The notes under the pieces are model-generated. The model did no database searches. It saw only the letters and a program-made list of their open reading frames with translations, and had not been told where the DNA came from. Position numbers and translations under genes: made by a program. Shown one piece after another: positions 13,275 to 26,019 of a stretch of 64,000 nt of DNA (position 1 is the first letter of the stretch; the number at the start of each line of letters is the position of its first letter). Source of the stretch: Glossina fuscipes (lineage: Eukaryota; Arthropoda; Insecta; Diptera; Glossinidae); NCBI RefSeq assembly GCF_014805625.2, contig NW_023998415.1:21275083-21339082 (forward strand). The letters run 5' to 3'.

Positions 13275-14900
13275 CGCCAAATCCTAGGCTACACACGTAT
13301 AGCAGCATTTACGCGTAAACATGCTAGAATCACCCGCTCAACTTCGAAACGTTGTGTCTATGAAGAGCATGTCATTATCAAAAAAACAAATAATAATAAT
13401 GAAATAAATAAATAAATAAAACGTATTTAATAAAAAAATAAAAAAAAAAAACAACCTCGAAAACAATATTTCTTGCATTATCAATCGGAGAAATCTCTTT
13501 TTTTTCCAAAGAAGCATACATTTCTATTATTATTTTTGAAACAATAATAATAACAAGAGCGCAACACATGATGATGATAAAGGAAAAGGGAAAAGCATGT
13601 ATGTACATCTCTGATCGATCAGAGCGATACAAATAGTGAAAATGGAGCGATATGAACTTTGAAATATTATTTGAAACTGACAGCAGTAGCAGTACCAGCA
13701 GCACTATTCTGTTAAAACGCAGACGCACAGGGTATTAACATAAATGAATGGTGGATTAGAATGAAAAGCAACTAAGAAGGTCAAACGGAGAATGAGAGGA
13801 GAAGAGAGAAGAGGAGAGAAGCTGAAACGGGCAATGAGGCAGCGATCTGATAAAATAAGCCATACAACAACGCAACGCCTTGGGCCAAGACAAATATGAT
13901 CGCAAAACATTTATTACTAAACCAACTGAAAAATATAACAGCAAAACCATTTCAAAATACATTAAAACTATAAATGTTATATAAATATAATTAATTAATA
14001 TTATTAAATATTATTATGTGTATATGGATTAAAAGAGCAAAACAAACACGAAACATGCATACATACATACATACATACATACATACATACATACATACAT
14101 ACATNNNNNNNNNNCATACATACATACATACATACATACATACATACATACATACATACATACGTACATACATGCATACATACATACATAAATACATACA
14201 TAAATACATACATACATAGATACATACACACATACACACATACATACATACATACGTACATAAATTAAATAAAATAACCAAAGACTGCAAACAGATAATT
14301 ATTAATAAATAATTAAAAATGTTATTTTTAAAAATAAAGATGAAAGCAAAAAAAAGAGGAAAAAAACAACAACAAAAATAGAGCAACAGAAGTAGTTTTT
14401 ATTATATTTTTTTAATTTTTTTTTTTTTTTTTAAATTCATTTTTCAATACTTATTTTGAGTTGTCCTAAATGCCTAGCTTTTTTTTTTTATTTAATTCTT
14501 TTTTTTCATTTTTTTCTTTCTTGTTTTTTTTTTTTGTTTAAAAAATTTTTTTCGTTTGTTCACTATCTAAGTCAAAAGTTGTAGCCGTTAAAAAGAATTA
14601 ACAACTATTATTATTATGATTATTATTATTATTATTATTATTTTAATTCTTATTTTAATGATTATTAAACTTATGATTATTGATTATGATGATTGTTGTT
14701 TTTTAACAATTTAAGTAAGTTTAAAATTTCACATGATTCCATATTATTTTCCATAATAACTACAGCCGATAAATATTTTGTCATTAATATTTTTAATAAC
14801 ACCAACAAATTAATAATAAATGTTTAATGAACAAAAATAATAAATAAAATAATAATGCAAAAAAAAAAAAAAAAAAAATTATACAAATAATATAAAAAAA
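13275..14900 (+). other. sty: 3' flank/3' UTR of sprouty with simple repeats
   Basis: Just after the stop codon come AT-rich sequence and repeated AATAAA-type signals (near 13,400-13,430, with more around 14,330 and 14,830), poly-T and poly-A tracts and an ATT triplet repeat near 14,610-14,645. No coding sequence is seen. Sprouty transcripts in flies have long 3' UTRs, so the transcript may extend through the tetranucleotide repeat; the cleavage site cannot be chosen from sequence alone. Confidence 0.45.
14056..14262. repeat. (CATA)n tetranucleotide microsatellite with an assembly gap
   Basis: About 200 bp of CATA units, mostly perfect on the left and with GTAC, AAAT and CACA variants on the right. 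Ten N bases at 14,105-14,114 interrupt the array, so its true length is unknown. All open frames across it (Tyr/Met/Cys/Val or His/Thr/Ile/Tyr repeats) are artefacts of the 4-bp period. Confidence 0.97.
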
Positions 14901-16073
14901 CAAAAAAAATATATGTGCAGTTATTACAATATTCCACTAAAGGACAGTTTCAAAGAAGATAAAATAGAAGAATCTACGGATTGAACTGGAGAGACCCGTA
15001 GTAAATGTATTTTATGAAAGACTAGAATTTTACTTGAGCTTTTCCCCGCTCATCGTCACCGTCTTCAGATCGTCTTCTACAACAAAGCAAACGAGTTATT
15101 ATCGCTTATTATTGAGAAGTAAAAGTATTGAGACGTTTCGATGATCGTTTTTCGTCAACTTCGTCGTCATGTTCTTTGGTTGGTGCGTTCGTATATACTT
15201 GTCTATATGTTTGCATGCGTATTGAAATTCTTAAAAATCAATTATCTAATTGGAATGGAAATTCGACTCTCTAAAATGTTTAATTAGTCCTTCTCGCCAA
15301 GCACAAGTTAACTCTAAGCGGATGACTTTCACCGAAGAAATGTGTATTGATTTGTATATTTCATCTAGAAATTAAATTTGGATCAAAGCAATGCAACCAA
15401 GCGAAGCGTACGAATGCGAATACACTTTGCACTTCACATCTACGAAGCTTCGAAAATGTCAATTTCTTTTTAAATGGATCGGTAAATTTGATCGATAAAG
15501 TTTTACTTTGTGCAGGTAATTGTTCGCAACCACCTTTACCCTCTATGCAAAACGTCAGCATTTCGCGACACTAATAGGCGCGAAAAATTCAAGAAACGAT
15601 AAAAATCATACTCAAATGAATAAATACTTGCGATGCACTCAGCGGTATTCAGTTAAATTTTTTTAGGCGTTGCCGGACGAGCTGATGACCTCCGTTGCTG
15701 GTACCACACTTCTTGAATTGTATAAGAGCAAATATTTGTAAGACAATCGCATAGATGGCGCTGTAATGCTGTAAAAATCGAGTCCTGCAAGTAACGTAAA
15801 TAAAATGAATGGTTTTAGTGTTGCCTTTCATTCTCGTCCTATTTAACGAAGGGTTTTCATTACTCCGGGCTGGACGATCAAAATGACGTGGGTCGCGATG
15901 TCCGTCTGATTCTATTCATCAATGAGCCGATACCAATAACGAGTTTTTGTAATAAATTAAGAAGAACATTCATGTCCCTTTTTTACCAACCCATTCTTCT
16001 TGTATTTCAAATAAGCTATGAACTTTCGCGATTTATTATGGTAAACATATAAACTAACAACAAACTATTACAG

Positions 16074-16201
16074 CACAGTTTCTGGCACTTTAAAAACAAA
16101 AATTGAGTCAAGTCTTTGCGAAGACCTCTGTCCAAGTCCGCTTTAGATGAAGCCTACACCTCGGATGCATCAACCCAGTCAAGCGCTCTCAATCATCCAA
16201 G
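16074..16201 (+). CDS. Candidate internal coding exon of an unassigned gene
   Basis: A patch near 50% GC in AT-rich surroundings, preceded by a good acceptor (CTATTACAG) and ended by a donor (CCAAG|GTACAC). One frame is open from 16,107 to the donor and encodes a Ser-rich peptide containing LSKSALDEAYTSDASTQSSA. It ends two bases into a codon. A second frame is open from the acceptor to a TAG at 16,143-16,145, so the frame is not certain and a frameshift is possible. The end phase (AG) fits the exon at 19,140, which starts with one base before its open frame. I do not recognise the protein. Confidence 0.3.
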
Positions 16202-17401
16202 GTACACATGGTTCTGATATTGTCGCATTTTCGTTCCTAAGCAATAATTTTGTACACGATATCTCAATTGCGCGCTTTAATTACATTAGCTGTTGACAAT
16301 AGGCAGTGAAATCAATTGTTTCGCCAGTTTGGAGCAGCTCATTGCTCTTACTAAATACGAAAGTACTCTCCCCTGTTGCTTTGGCCCACTCTCAAACACT
16401 TCAAAAATAATTCGGCTACCTTTCGTTTTAATAGCGCGTTAATTTGTGCGGTATCGAAACATCGAGCTTCCTGTTATATTCAACTTTATGCAAATGGATT
16501 AATGCCTACTTCCCGGGCGATATCGGCCTCCTCAATTGTCTAAAGAATTCTATCGATATTATCCTAAAGATTGATTGTTCGTTAATATCGATATATGTTC
16601 AGAGAAATGGTCAAACATATTCGCCTTAATCGAAGAAATATTAAAAAAAATACAATGCATTTTTTCATGCATTTTTCATTCATAAAAGAGTCCGTGACAA
16701 TTGAATATCATTTTTTGACTTGTTTATATTGCTTTCCAGCTGAAAGATGACCCAGAGTATATTTTATTTGCCCATCAATTCACACATAATAGGGATTGTG
16801 TCTTAATATAATTAACATAGTTTTCTCATTTGGCTTTTAGCTCTCAAATGTTTCCGTTAAAGGATTTAAGATGAAATGTATTTGTTTTTATCCTCTTCGT
16901 GTATTAATGGGCGTGATCGCTTTTATTTATGATAATCGTTAGTTTCTACAACTTTTACGTATTTTAAAAGATTTGAATGTATGTGTGCCTATAGGTAAAT
17001 AAAGATTCAATTGTGGACTCTGTGTATTTGCACATCGCGTCATATGCCGAAAAAGTAATTCTTATTGTGTTGCTCTTTACCCTAAAAAACATTTATTTGT
17101 CCGTCATCGTTCGCTCGTATTTGTACGATATAAACATGCAAGCTGCCAGTTCACTATCAATCAAAGGCCGGAAGCAGCTGCTTTAGTTTATTTTATTTAT
17201 TTTCTTCTATGCTCTTGGTTTCCTAGCCATGTATGCATGCGTGTGTTTATGTGTGTTCATTCGATTGGTGGTTATTGTTGACTAAAACCAGCAAAGCGAA
17301 AATCACATCAGTTGAAACGACGACGTATTGTAGAATATAAAACGATGTTCAGAATAATATTCAATGTATATAGGTTTGTATGAATATGTATATATTTATT
17401 T

Positions 17402-17432
<31 letters not shown>

Positions 17433-19139
17433 TCTTTTCTAAACGAATTCAAACATATATGTCAATAATTTTGCTGATATTCTTCTTCTTTGAGTTAAAG
17501 CTATTGCTGTTGCCGCCGCTGCTATGTATGTGTGCATATGTGTCGTGCTGCTGTTTTTTGTTACTATTCCGTATAACATACTATTATTAATTATACCCAT
17601 TGTCGAATATTACAGATATACTAGATTTATCACTTCGTTTGTAAATTTTAAAGAGCGATTGTTACGAGCGAGAAACCAAAAGTACGTGTGCGAATAGCGC
17701 GATAGGATAATTATACAGTCGGTTTAATTTTTAATTAATGTTAAGTTTTTACGGGAAAGGCAAACTGTAAACTGCAAATTAATAGTCCAAGACTATGATA
17801 AACGATGCCATTGAAATTGACACTTTTTCTAGTTACGAATTTCTTCATATTCAGCATACGGGGACATATCTTTTCTTATTATTTTGCTACAAGGCTATCA
17901 GGCAATGCTGTTATTGTTATTTCGCTTCAGGCGTTGTCATCATACAGCCTACATACAATATAGTCTGCACTCAGCTTACAGTTTATTACATTCTGCACAA
18001 CTTGTGATAGGCCTGTATATTACGCGACACCCAGAACAACTTGAGATGAATCCACCTTTCATTTTGTGAATCGATTTAAGCTTATTTGTACGGAATGGAC
18101 CAATTTTTCGACCACCTTTCATATATATTCTTATTTTAAAAAGTTTTCATATGAACAACTGTTACAGCGAAATGGCGTAGGACATTTGAAGGTCGACCGG
18201 GGCCCAATATATAGTGTTTTGACTTGCTTTTCTTTTAATTGCCACTACGGTTTCTGTACGTGTTTATATATGAATATATATTCGTAATGGCTTATTAACG
18301 TATCTTCATCTCATCTAAACCGATTTTACGTTTAGTAGACAATATTGAAATTTGCTTACTTACTTCTAATTGCTATTGTTTTGTGCTCCAACAGATGCAG
18401 AAAAATCGGTATTTTCACCTACTGGGATACAAATATCCATTCAGTCTGTTCTCAGTCACATCAAAATAATTTTAAATGAGTGAGAAATTTCATTCAGTTC
18501 AATTTATTTTAAAATAAATCTTAAATATCTATCACCTCACAAGTTAAGTCATAAGAAAAACTTTTTTCTTATCACTTTCAAGTTTTCATTATTTTGTAAA
18601 TTTCAATTGCAGATTACCGGATACGAAAATGGCTAAAGTGAAGCTGAGCTCTTACACTAATTGAGAATACATAACAACACTAACAAGACTATGAAGCCTA
18701 TTCCACGGTGGTACAAATGGAATAACCGGATTAGTCTGCTCCTGCATCATGCATCCTGTGCAAGTCTACCATTTTTAACAAAAATATATAATATTCGCTA
18801 TTGCTAATTAGGCGTCTGCATTTGCAACGGTACTGCATCCAACTGGTTGGGTATCCAAAATTCGTTCTAAGACGATTTTAGTTTTTTATTAATTCACTAA
18901 AAATAAAAGTTTTTTTTCTTTATTTCTTTTAACTGAAAGCTAACAAATCTTTTTTTTTTTTTTTTTTTGGCTGAGTAATAAGTACATAAACTATTCACCT
19001 TCTTTACCTAAAATGCTGCATATATTGGTATGCATTCGTGTGTTCAAATGAAATGAACCTGTGAAAAAAGTCACTTAGATATCCTGAAGTGTATATACAT
19101 TCATAAACTACTCTCTTCGTTTTAACTTTCGATTTACAG

Positions 19140-19320
19140 ACATTTTACTAGTGATTTTGTACCGCTACAAGGTGTTAGGACACATTCTAACAAGCCTGGT
19201 CAACTTTCGTCCTCAGCGATTCGACCGCAACAATTGGCTCCTATAAATTTTAACATGCAACGGAACGAAATAAGCAAGAGTCAGAGATCTACATCCGATC
19301 AATACATGCCAAACCAATGA
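19140..19320 (+). CDS. Candidate terminal coding exon of an unassigned gene
   Basis: After a clear acceptor (TTTCGATTTACAG ending at 19,139), 59 codons stay open to a TGA at 19,318. They encode a Ser/Gln/Asn-rich tail with pieces such as DFVPLQGVRTHSNKPG and RSTSDQYMPNQ at the end. GC content is clearly above the flanks. The frame starts one base into the exon, so it needs a preceding exon ending in phase 2; the 16.1 kb candidate ends in exactly that phase and would give an Arg codon at the join. There is no start codon of its own, and the family is not recognised. Confidence 0.4.
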
Positions 19321-19879
19321 AAAATGCATTGTTATTCCAGGATTAAGATAAGCGGCTGACATTTGATGCATATCGCTTCAGTTTGCTGCATTCATTTCCG
19401 AACGGTTTTTGAACAGTTAAAAGAAAAGTTAATAAAAACCTCATAACTTTACGCAGATATTTTTGTAACCATCATGAGTAATAAACCTACATTTGTCTTG
19501 AATACTCTGCGGCGATCTGATCGTATATCGGCCTAGAGGAAGCCGGTGTCTGCATTAAGCTTTTGATATTAAACTTACCATTTAAGATAAGGTTGATTTA
19601 TTTATTTTATTTTTTTTTTTGGAGCAATTAGTTTTGAAAGCGATTAGCCCGATAGATCTCTTGGTAGGTCAATAAAAACATAGGCTATATGGTCGCGATT
19701 TTCATATCTGATAGCAATAATTTGTTTATTGGTGAAGTAATAGCAAGACTTTAATTAGTGAAATACTTATCATCATTATCTATGATCGTTGCTTTTGCTG
19801 CACATTTTTCTTCTCTTCGGTTAGCTCATGGGAAATTCATTTTTTTTTTCTATATGCAATCGAACTGGAGTTGCTTGTT

Positions 19880-20090
19880 GATTTATTGCTGAATATACGA
19901 TAAGCCATTTCCGGCGTGTGTAGGAATATCCACAATTGAGTCTTGAATTTTTTTCGTTAAACACCTTTTCCGACGCTCTAGAGCGTTTATCGTGCTCAAG
20001 ACCACAATTTTTTGCACAATATCTCGCAAACCACTTCCTAACTGTGTCATATAGCTTACTGCACTCACGTCTCAGGGGAACTTAAGCTTC
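19880..20090 (-). mobile_element. mariner-family transposase relic (N-terminal fragment)
   Basis: On the minus strand one frame reads TVRKWFARYCAKNCGLEHDK followed by RSRASEKVFNE. This resembles the helix-turn-helix end and linker of mariner transposases (usual form: WFxRFrsgdfdLeDxxRSGRP). No catalytic D,D34D region follows, and the frame is broken on both sides. It is a short dead fragment. Confidence 0.5.
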
Positions 20091-22479
20091 GGCTGTATGT
20101 TTTTTACAGTTTTGTATCCTAATACATACTGAACGACAGCTTACAAACAGCTAAAACTTAGATCGCACTAGCGCACTAATGTCTACACTACATATCATAC
20201 TCAAGATAACGGAAGAAATGAATGCACGTTCAGCACGTTTTATAAAGCAAATAATTTTAACACAGAGAATTTACTTGCATGCTCATTACTTAATTTAAGC
20301 CCTTTTTAGTGTAGTCGACTTCTTAATCGTAACCGTAAACTACTAGATTTTAGCTTTGCATAAGTCACTGAATTAGTTTCAAATCGTCGTCCATGCCTCA
20401 GCTTCTCTAAGGTAGCATCCTTAGTACCTTTTTATTATAGATAGGATGACATATTAATTCACCCACTTTTATAAATCCAGAGAGGCTTGATTTCTCGGTC
20501 GCGAAAGGGAATATCCTATTATCCTTATTCTATATTCTTTCGGAGTACTTGTTGCCCTGGATTCAACAAAGCATTTAAATTTTATGCGGATACGAAAAAT
20601 AACTTACGTAAAAAATTTATGAAAAGTGCCTCTTAAAATGATTTGTTATTGGAACTATTCTACTGCTAGATATATAGATTTAATTAACTCAACCAGCAAA
20701 GTTATTGCAGATAACTGCTTAAGATCGTCAGATCTTTTCTTCAGATCTTTTGAGAAATTTTGTTAATTCTAAAACAATACTTACCGTATCTTCCCTCTCG
20801 ATGTCATTTAATGTCGAATGTAAATATCATCTGATGGCGGTCTCTCAGGTATTCCCTAGTCACCTGCTGTTGTACTATGTTTTATTATATCAAACATTTT
20901 CTGTTTTCAATCTTTCTCAAAAAACTGTTGCATTAACATTGGGTTGGAGGAGGTACCGTCAAATTGTATGAACGAACTGTTATACGCTGTATAATTTTGT
21001 GCCATTATCGACCTATCTGTAACTCTTTCCCGGTTTCAATATGCTTTTCTCTAAAGGAAGTCAACCATAACTAATCTTTTAAAATGTACTTGTCATGTTT
21101 TGAACGCATTCTCTAGCGACTCACAAGCGTTCATAGATTTTTAAAGTGCAGTCTGGCGGCTTTTCTTCACATTTTTGTTGGAGTAGAAAAGCTCTTGTCT
21201 ACGTAATAAGCCCTTTCAAATCCATCCGTCTCTACGAATTGCTCTTAAGTCCTGTAGATTAAGGATCTCTTTTCAGTAAGTACATCAAAACATATCATAA
21301 TGTCTATGAATGATGTTAAAGTGTTCATTGCTTTTCATGTGAACTCGTACATCCGACTCCTTCAATTCATTTTAAAATGTTCGGTTACCTGGCGCTCTGA
21401 ATGCAAAACGATTTCATTGATAAATTGCAGATGCAGAATGCAGATTCGATCAGTGATTTAGGTGTTTTCTTCGATGGAAGATTTCTTCGTTTTTTTTTTT
21501 TGAGAACACGTTAATGATACATTTTTTGCATGCAACATTGCTTGGTAGATTTATTAGAACTAACTTCTCTTTTCCATTCATTTTAAAATTACAATTTCGT
21601 TATTTAAACTGAAGTAATTGAAAATTATGGCATCGCTCGGGCTGCAAGTCTGCGTTTTGTATTTCGCAGTTCCGCTATTCCTGCGTTAACTTACATCATG
21701 TTAAAAGTCTCTATAAATAAAGCTAGCCTTTAATAGACGTCGATCTAAATAGCCCGATGGTCCGTCCGATGACCTCTGTTGTATTAAACTTTCCTTCTTC
21801 CATAAGTGCTATATTGATTGAATTGAAGTGATTTGAATAGAATGCATTCTTTTCGCGCTTGGGAGACTGGTTTGGAACTCACTGGACTCTTTGGCGGTTT
21901 ATGAAAACACATTGCTACTTATAGCTCTATCTTCACTAAAGAAAACTAGATTTATTCTAATTAATTCCTTCTTAATTAAATTAATAAATGGTATCATCGA
22001 CTTGTTGTCCTTATTAAATGAGATAAATTTGTTTGTTCTTTTAATCGTTTTTCTAAAAAATTTACTTTCATCAGTGATTTACAAAGTATAAAACGATGTC
22101 GATATTAATTTAAAGACTTACAATTATTTTATGCAAAAATCATTTCGGAAGACTTATTTGTCAAGATTCATAATTAATTTATAATCAGTAGTAATTTTTG
22201 TATCATTCGTAGTTTAAGTTTTATTTTTTTCACTTATATTTCAAACGGAATGACAAATTGAATAAAACTACATGCGGGATATACGTAATAATAAAAATAA
22301 GGCAAAAGAGAATTAGTAGTTACGGGCTATATGTGTATCGATATTAACTTTCAATCTCCTTCGTTGAACCGTCAATTTTTTATTTTTATTTATAGTGGCC
22401 TTTAAATCGCCCCGATCGAAAGTTGATCAAAACCCGCTCCATTCGAGTTCATCATCAGATATAAATATCAACATTCAAA

Positions 22480-22850
22480 AGCATAAAAATGAAATGCGGA
22501 TATAAATATAGACATAAATATATGGACATATAGATGTAAAGATAAAGAGGTATAGATATAGGTATGAGTATGGGTGTAGATATAGAGATAGATACAGACG
22601 AACATACATAGCCACATACATACGCATGTACAAATGAACAAAAAAAAACACCTCAACGTATAAACTTATGTGCTAACGTCGGTACATATAAGCAAACTTA
22701 TATATACCTACATACATATATATACATATATTACATATGCGAATACAGCTAAACATACGTGTAAATCAACATACAACATAACTATATACAAACGTATAAA
22801 CACACACACACACATACACACACACAAACACGCACATGATATGAGAGTAT
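22480..22850. repeat. Degenerate (ATA/GATA/CATA) and (CA)n simple repeats
   Basis: Short-period A/T/G and A/T/C repeats (TATAGATATAGG-like, then CATACATATATATAC and ACACACACAC) fill this stretch. The open frames across it have repetitive composition and are not genes. Confidence 0.8.
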
Positions 22851-23141
22851 GGGTTGGGCACATAACGGGAGCCTGCAAAGTTAAGATGGGACGAATCTAC
22901 ACAGACACTGGACACATGAGCTTAGATATGATGTCAAAAGATGGGTCACAAGCCAGCAGGGTAGCAATAAATACATTCTCATGGTTAGCTGGTTAGCGGT
23001 CACGGCTGTTTTCGGCAATATTTACATAAATTTGTTTACGAAAATGATCCTTTTGCCCTCGATGCGCTGGCGTAGAGGAAACGGCGAAACACGTTTTAAT
23101 CGAACGTCCACGTTTCTAACATTAGGAAAGCATGATCGATT

Positions 23142-23166
23142 GCTCGCCAATAACACATTGGCGAGC
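23142..23166. repeat. Perfect 10-bp inverted repeat with 5-nt loop
   Basis: GCTCGCCAAT, AACAC, ATTGGCGAGC form a perfect hairpin just upstream of the R1-like relic. No run of T follows. The function is unknown and it may be part of the retrotransposon 5' region. Confidence 0.6.
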
Positions 23167-23399
23167 GAATCAACCCACAGAATCTTATCGCAAATGTGAC
23201 ACGAACGCTGTGTGTATAGAGCAGTGTTCAAGAGACCTGCGCAACTATAATGATGAGCTAAGACTCAGGCGATTCTCCCGACGTGATACTTAGCAGTAAT
23301 TACGGGACTATCGTTACATGTATAAGGGGTTTTAGTGAGTGTAAGTCACACACTGACTTAAGCTTTAAAGACTTTCTCTCTTTAAAAAAAAAACAAACA

Positions 23400-24600
23400 C
23401 AAACACAGACGCAACTTAGACGACTATTGGCAGGCGGCAATTTGCACATAGGTTGGATAATCTGCAGAATCAAAGGATTGCTCTGGTCAGGCTGACCGAT
23501 CAAAGGCCTGTCATAGATTAGGAGAGTATGGGCACATTGCGAAAAATTCCATTAAAGAGCCTTCCTGAATGTTCTGCAAGGAGACGACGAGTTTGGACGC
23601 AAAGCGAGTGGAAGGAAGGAGCAAACGTCAGCTACTCAAACGGGCACTGGCAGGCAGAGCGCGTAAATGAGAATAATATAGATTAATTTCAATCACAGAG
23701 AAGCAGTTCATTATCTGGTCCGGCAAACGACCATCGAAAAGAAGATAAACATGGTACTGCCAAGCGAACCATATCAAATCGCAGGACGGGGCTTATGGGT
23801 AACCGATGTGTCCGGCAAGATGGTGACCTGTACGGCAGTGAAAATGAATCAGTACTCGCAGTTACTACGGCAGAGCTGCTGAGCGCCTGCAAAAAAATTG
23901 GAAAGAGAAAACCTTTGACCCGCTTTGGAACGCTGTGCTGTCGGTATACTCGCTAGGCAAAACACATTTAATTCGTCGGACTGGAGGAACATACATAAGA
24001 ATGCAGGCTCCAGGGTGTATACTTGACATCATAACAAGCTAGCTTTCGAGCCGCAAGTTGGTGCATTATAGCGACAATGGGATTAGTCCTTCGTTCTCTC
24101 ATGTGGAATATAATTTACAGCAGCATTTTGAAGCTACGGTTGAGTGCAACAATTACAAGCTTCGCCGACGATATAACAATTGTCGTAATCGCAAAGTGCC
24201 ATGCACAAGTGAAAATGTATGCTAAATAGGCTATCGCTAAAGTAAAAGCACGGACAGAAGAGATCGAGCTGGTGGAACATAAGACAGAGACGGTCCCAAT
24301 AAGCAGCCGAAAGCGTGTGGAAACGTGTCGTACATGAGTCGAGCAACACGTCTGCTGCTCTCAAATACTTTGGAGTCGTGCTAGACTTAGCTATAAGCGC
24401 GTGGATTACGCGGCAGAGAAAGCTGCTGCCATCCAGCCGTCCTTGACGACAATTATGGCAAATATTGCAAGGCTGAAATTCATCAACAGGAAAATAATAG
24501 TCACAGAGGTAACTTTGGTCCTGATGTGGCAAGCGACAATTGGTATTTTGGCGGCTGAAATGACGCGCATCCACGAACGGTGCTGCCTCATCAACCGCTC
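23400..24600 (+). mobile_element. R1-clade non-LTR retrotransposon relic, copy 1 (gag end plus reverse transcriptase)
   Basis: Plus-strand frames, broken by stops and frameshifts, follow the gag and polymerase of R1-type LINEs. At 23,419-23,475 there is LLAGGNLHIGWIICRIK, the gag segment before the zinc knuckles. A knuckle-like CHRLGEYGHIAKN follows near 23,500. The endonuclease is missing. Reverse transcriptase pieces then appear: VTTAELLSACKKIGKRK at 23,855-23,915, an SLMWNIIYSSILKLRL block near 24,090-24,145, the catalytic-site motif SFADDITIVV at 24,158-24,187 (TTC GCC GAC GAT at 24,161-24,172), EHKTETVPISSRKRVE near 24,275, and YAAEKAAAIQPSLTTIM near 24,405. R1-type elements normally insert in rDNA, but relatives are dispersed. 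The copy is dead. Confidence 0.8.
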
Positions 24601-24749
24601 CCAAAAAGCCATGAAAAAAGGCGAGCGGCTAATGCCGACGAGGACCTGGCAATCGCGATGGGAAGGAACAACAAAAAGAAGATGGATGTTCGTTCTTATC
24701 CCAAACTTAACATGATGGACCGAAAGGCCACACGGGGAGAAATTATTAT

Positions 24750-25790
24750 TTCGCCCCGCTTCTGATGTTGCTTCCGCAAATGCCTGCACAACTTCGGGCG
24801 CTATAGCTCGGAGAAAAAGGCACATGCAGGGCATTCTATATTTAACTGCAAAAGGTTTGAAAATGGTGGACGCCAACACGAACGGAGTGAAATATTGCAG
24901 GTGGTACCTGGCCGCAATTCACAAGTTCGTAAGCAGAAAGCTCCAAGAACTACGGCGCTTAGAAAGACATCGAGAGCAGAGAGGGTGGCTGGCAAAAGCA
25001 TTTATAAAGCAATCCGCGAGAACTTCATGCAAGCTGTGGCACTAAACCAACAGATAGTTGAAAACAGGGAAGTCATACCTATAAACACGCTAACGGCAAC
25101 GCATGAATATGTCTTCGCTGATAAAGCAGAGCATACCAGCGCCAGAGCATACAATAGACACAATCAAGGAAAATGGAAAAAAAGAAAGTACCTCGCCCTC
25201 GAATAACAGGGGAATAGGTCACAATTAAAGCGTTGGCCGCTAGCTACTACGCCGACATCTTGAAGCAAATGAAGGCGGAGAAAAAGCTTGAAAAAAAAGG
25301 CTTTAACGCAGACAAGTTTCGAAGGAGACGCCCAAGTCGGTAATCTACAAAAGGCACTACCACATACAATGGAAGTACCGATAATCTCGAGGAAACTCGA
25401 ACCGAAAATCTCACTAGAAATGAAAGACTAGACGAACCAGTTGAGCAGCAGAGATATAGATGGCATTTTAAACACTGCAGGTGAACAAGACACGGTGTAC
25501 ATTCGGACACGTAGCATTAGGTAAGGTTTTGGACGCATCAAAGAAGTACTAATTGGGGTTACAACATCGTTAGTCGCCCACCTATTGAAGATTATCAAAA
25601 TCAAAGTAGGATGGGTTCAATGTCGGATAAGAGAAAAGAGATTCAGAAAATAGGTTTTCGATCCATAGTGGCAGACGACATGGCCAGAGATTGACGCTGG
25701 AAGGACCGCAGGGCACCGTCCAGAAGATGTGGGGAATATAATTACCTAAATAAAGAACAATAACCTAACATTTGGGAAAAGAGATGAAGC
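24750..25790 (+). mobile_element. R1-clade retrotransposon relic, copy 2 (gag/ORF1 region)
   Basis: A second gag-like stretch lies downstream of the copy 1 reverse transcriptase. It is a basic, helix-rich region at 24,890-25,200, then SYYADILKQMKAEKKLEKKG near 25,245-25,305, then IKIKVGWVQCRIREKR near 25,595-25,645. The latter is the same gag position as HIGWIICRIK in copy 1. After it comes a knuckle-like region in which cysteines are lost (ADDMARD, then KDRRAPSRRCGE). Because ORF1 lies 5' of ORF2 in these elements, its position downstream of a reverse transcriptase shows that at least two copies are joined. Stops and frameshifts are frequent. Confidence 0.7.
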
Positions 25791-26019
25791 AAACGAAAAC
25801 TTTGGTGTAGCGAAAAAGGGGGGAGTACCATTTACAGTTGTTACTTCTCTTCAAACATAGTCTTATAAATTTTCGCTGGAAATTTAGCTATTTAGGAAGG
25901 GCACGTAAAGAACATCTCCTCACCAGTGAGCGCAGCAGGACCAAACAGGCGAAACGAAAGGTTATATACAGCGTAGCCTACATGTAAAGAGAAAGTACTA
26001 CAAAGAAAACATCTTCCGT

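Larger units (their letters stand above)
14900..22900. other. Mostly non-coding spacer
   Basis: AT-rich sequence, about a third GC, with a (TA)n run at 17,405-17,432 and poly-T runs near 18,950 and 19,610. Apart from the coding-like pieces at 16.07-16.20 and 19.14-19.32 kb and a mariner relic at 19.88-20.09 kb (listed separately), I see no supportable gene. A further weak exon-like patch at 18,396-18,476 has an acceptor (CCAACAG) and a GTGAGA donor but little else. A coding-like but ambiguous patch at 15,367-15,600 is open in two frames and is not called. Confidence 0.5.

Noticed and set aside
12001..13308. Alternative-frame and antisense open frames inside sprouty
   Set aside because: They overlap the certain Sprouty frame, are driven by the CAG/CAA and Cys-rich codons, and have no conserved domain.
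13991..14386. Long Tyr/Met/Cys/Val and His/Thr/Ile/Tyr frames
   Set aside because: Pure consequence of the CATA tetranucleotide array and the N gap; no gene.
15367..15600. Exon-like patch with acceptors at TCATCTAG and TTTGTGCAG
   Set aside because: Two frames are equally open, and the apparent intron between the pieces would be about 35 nt, too short for a fly intron.
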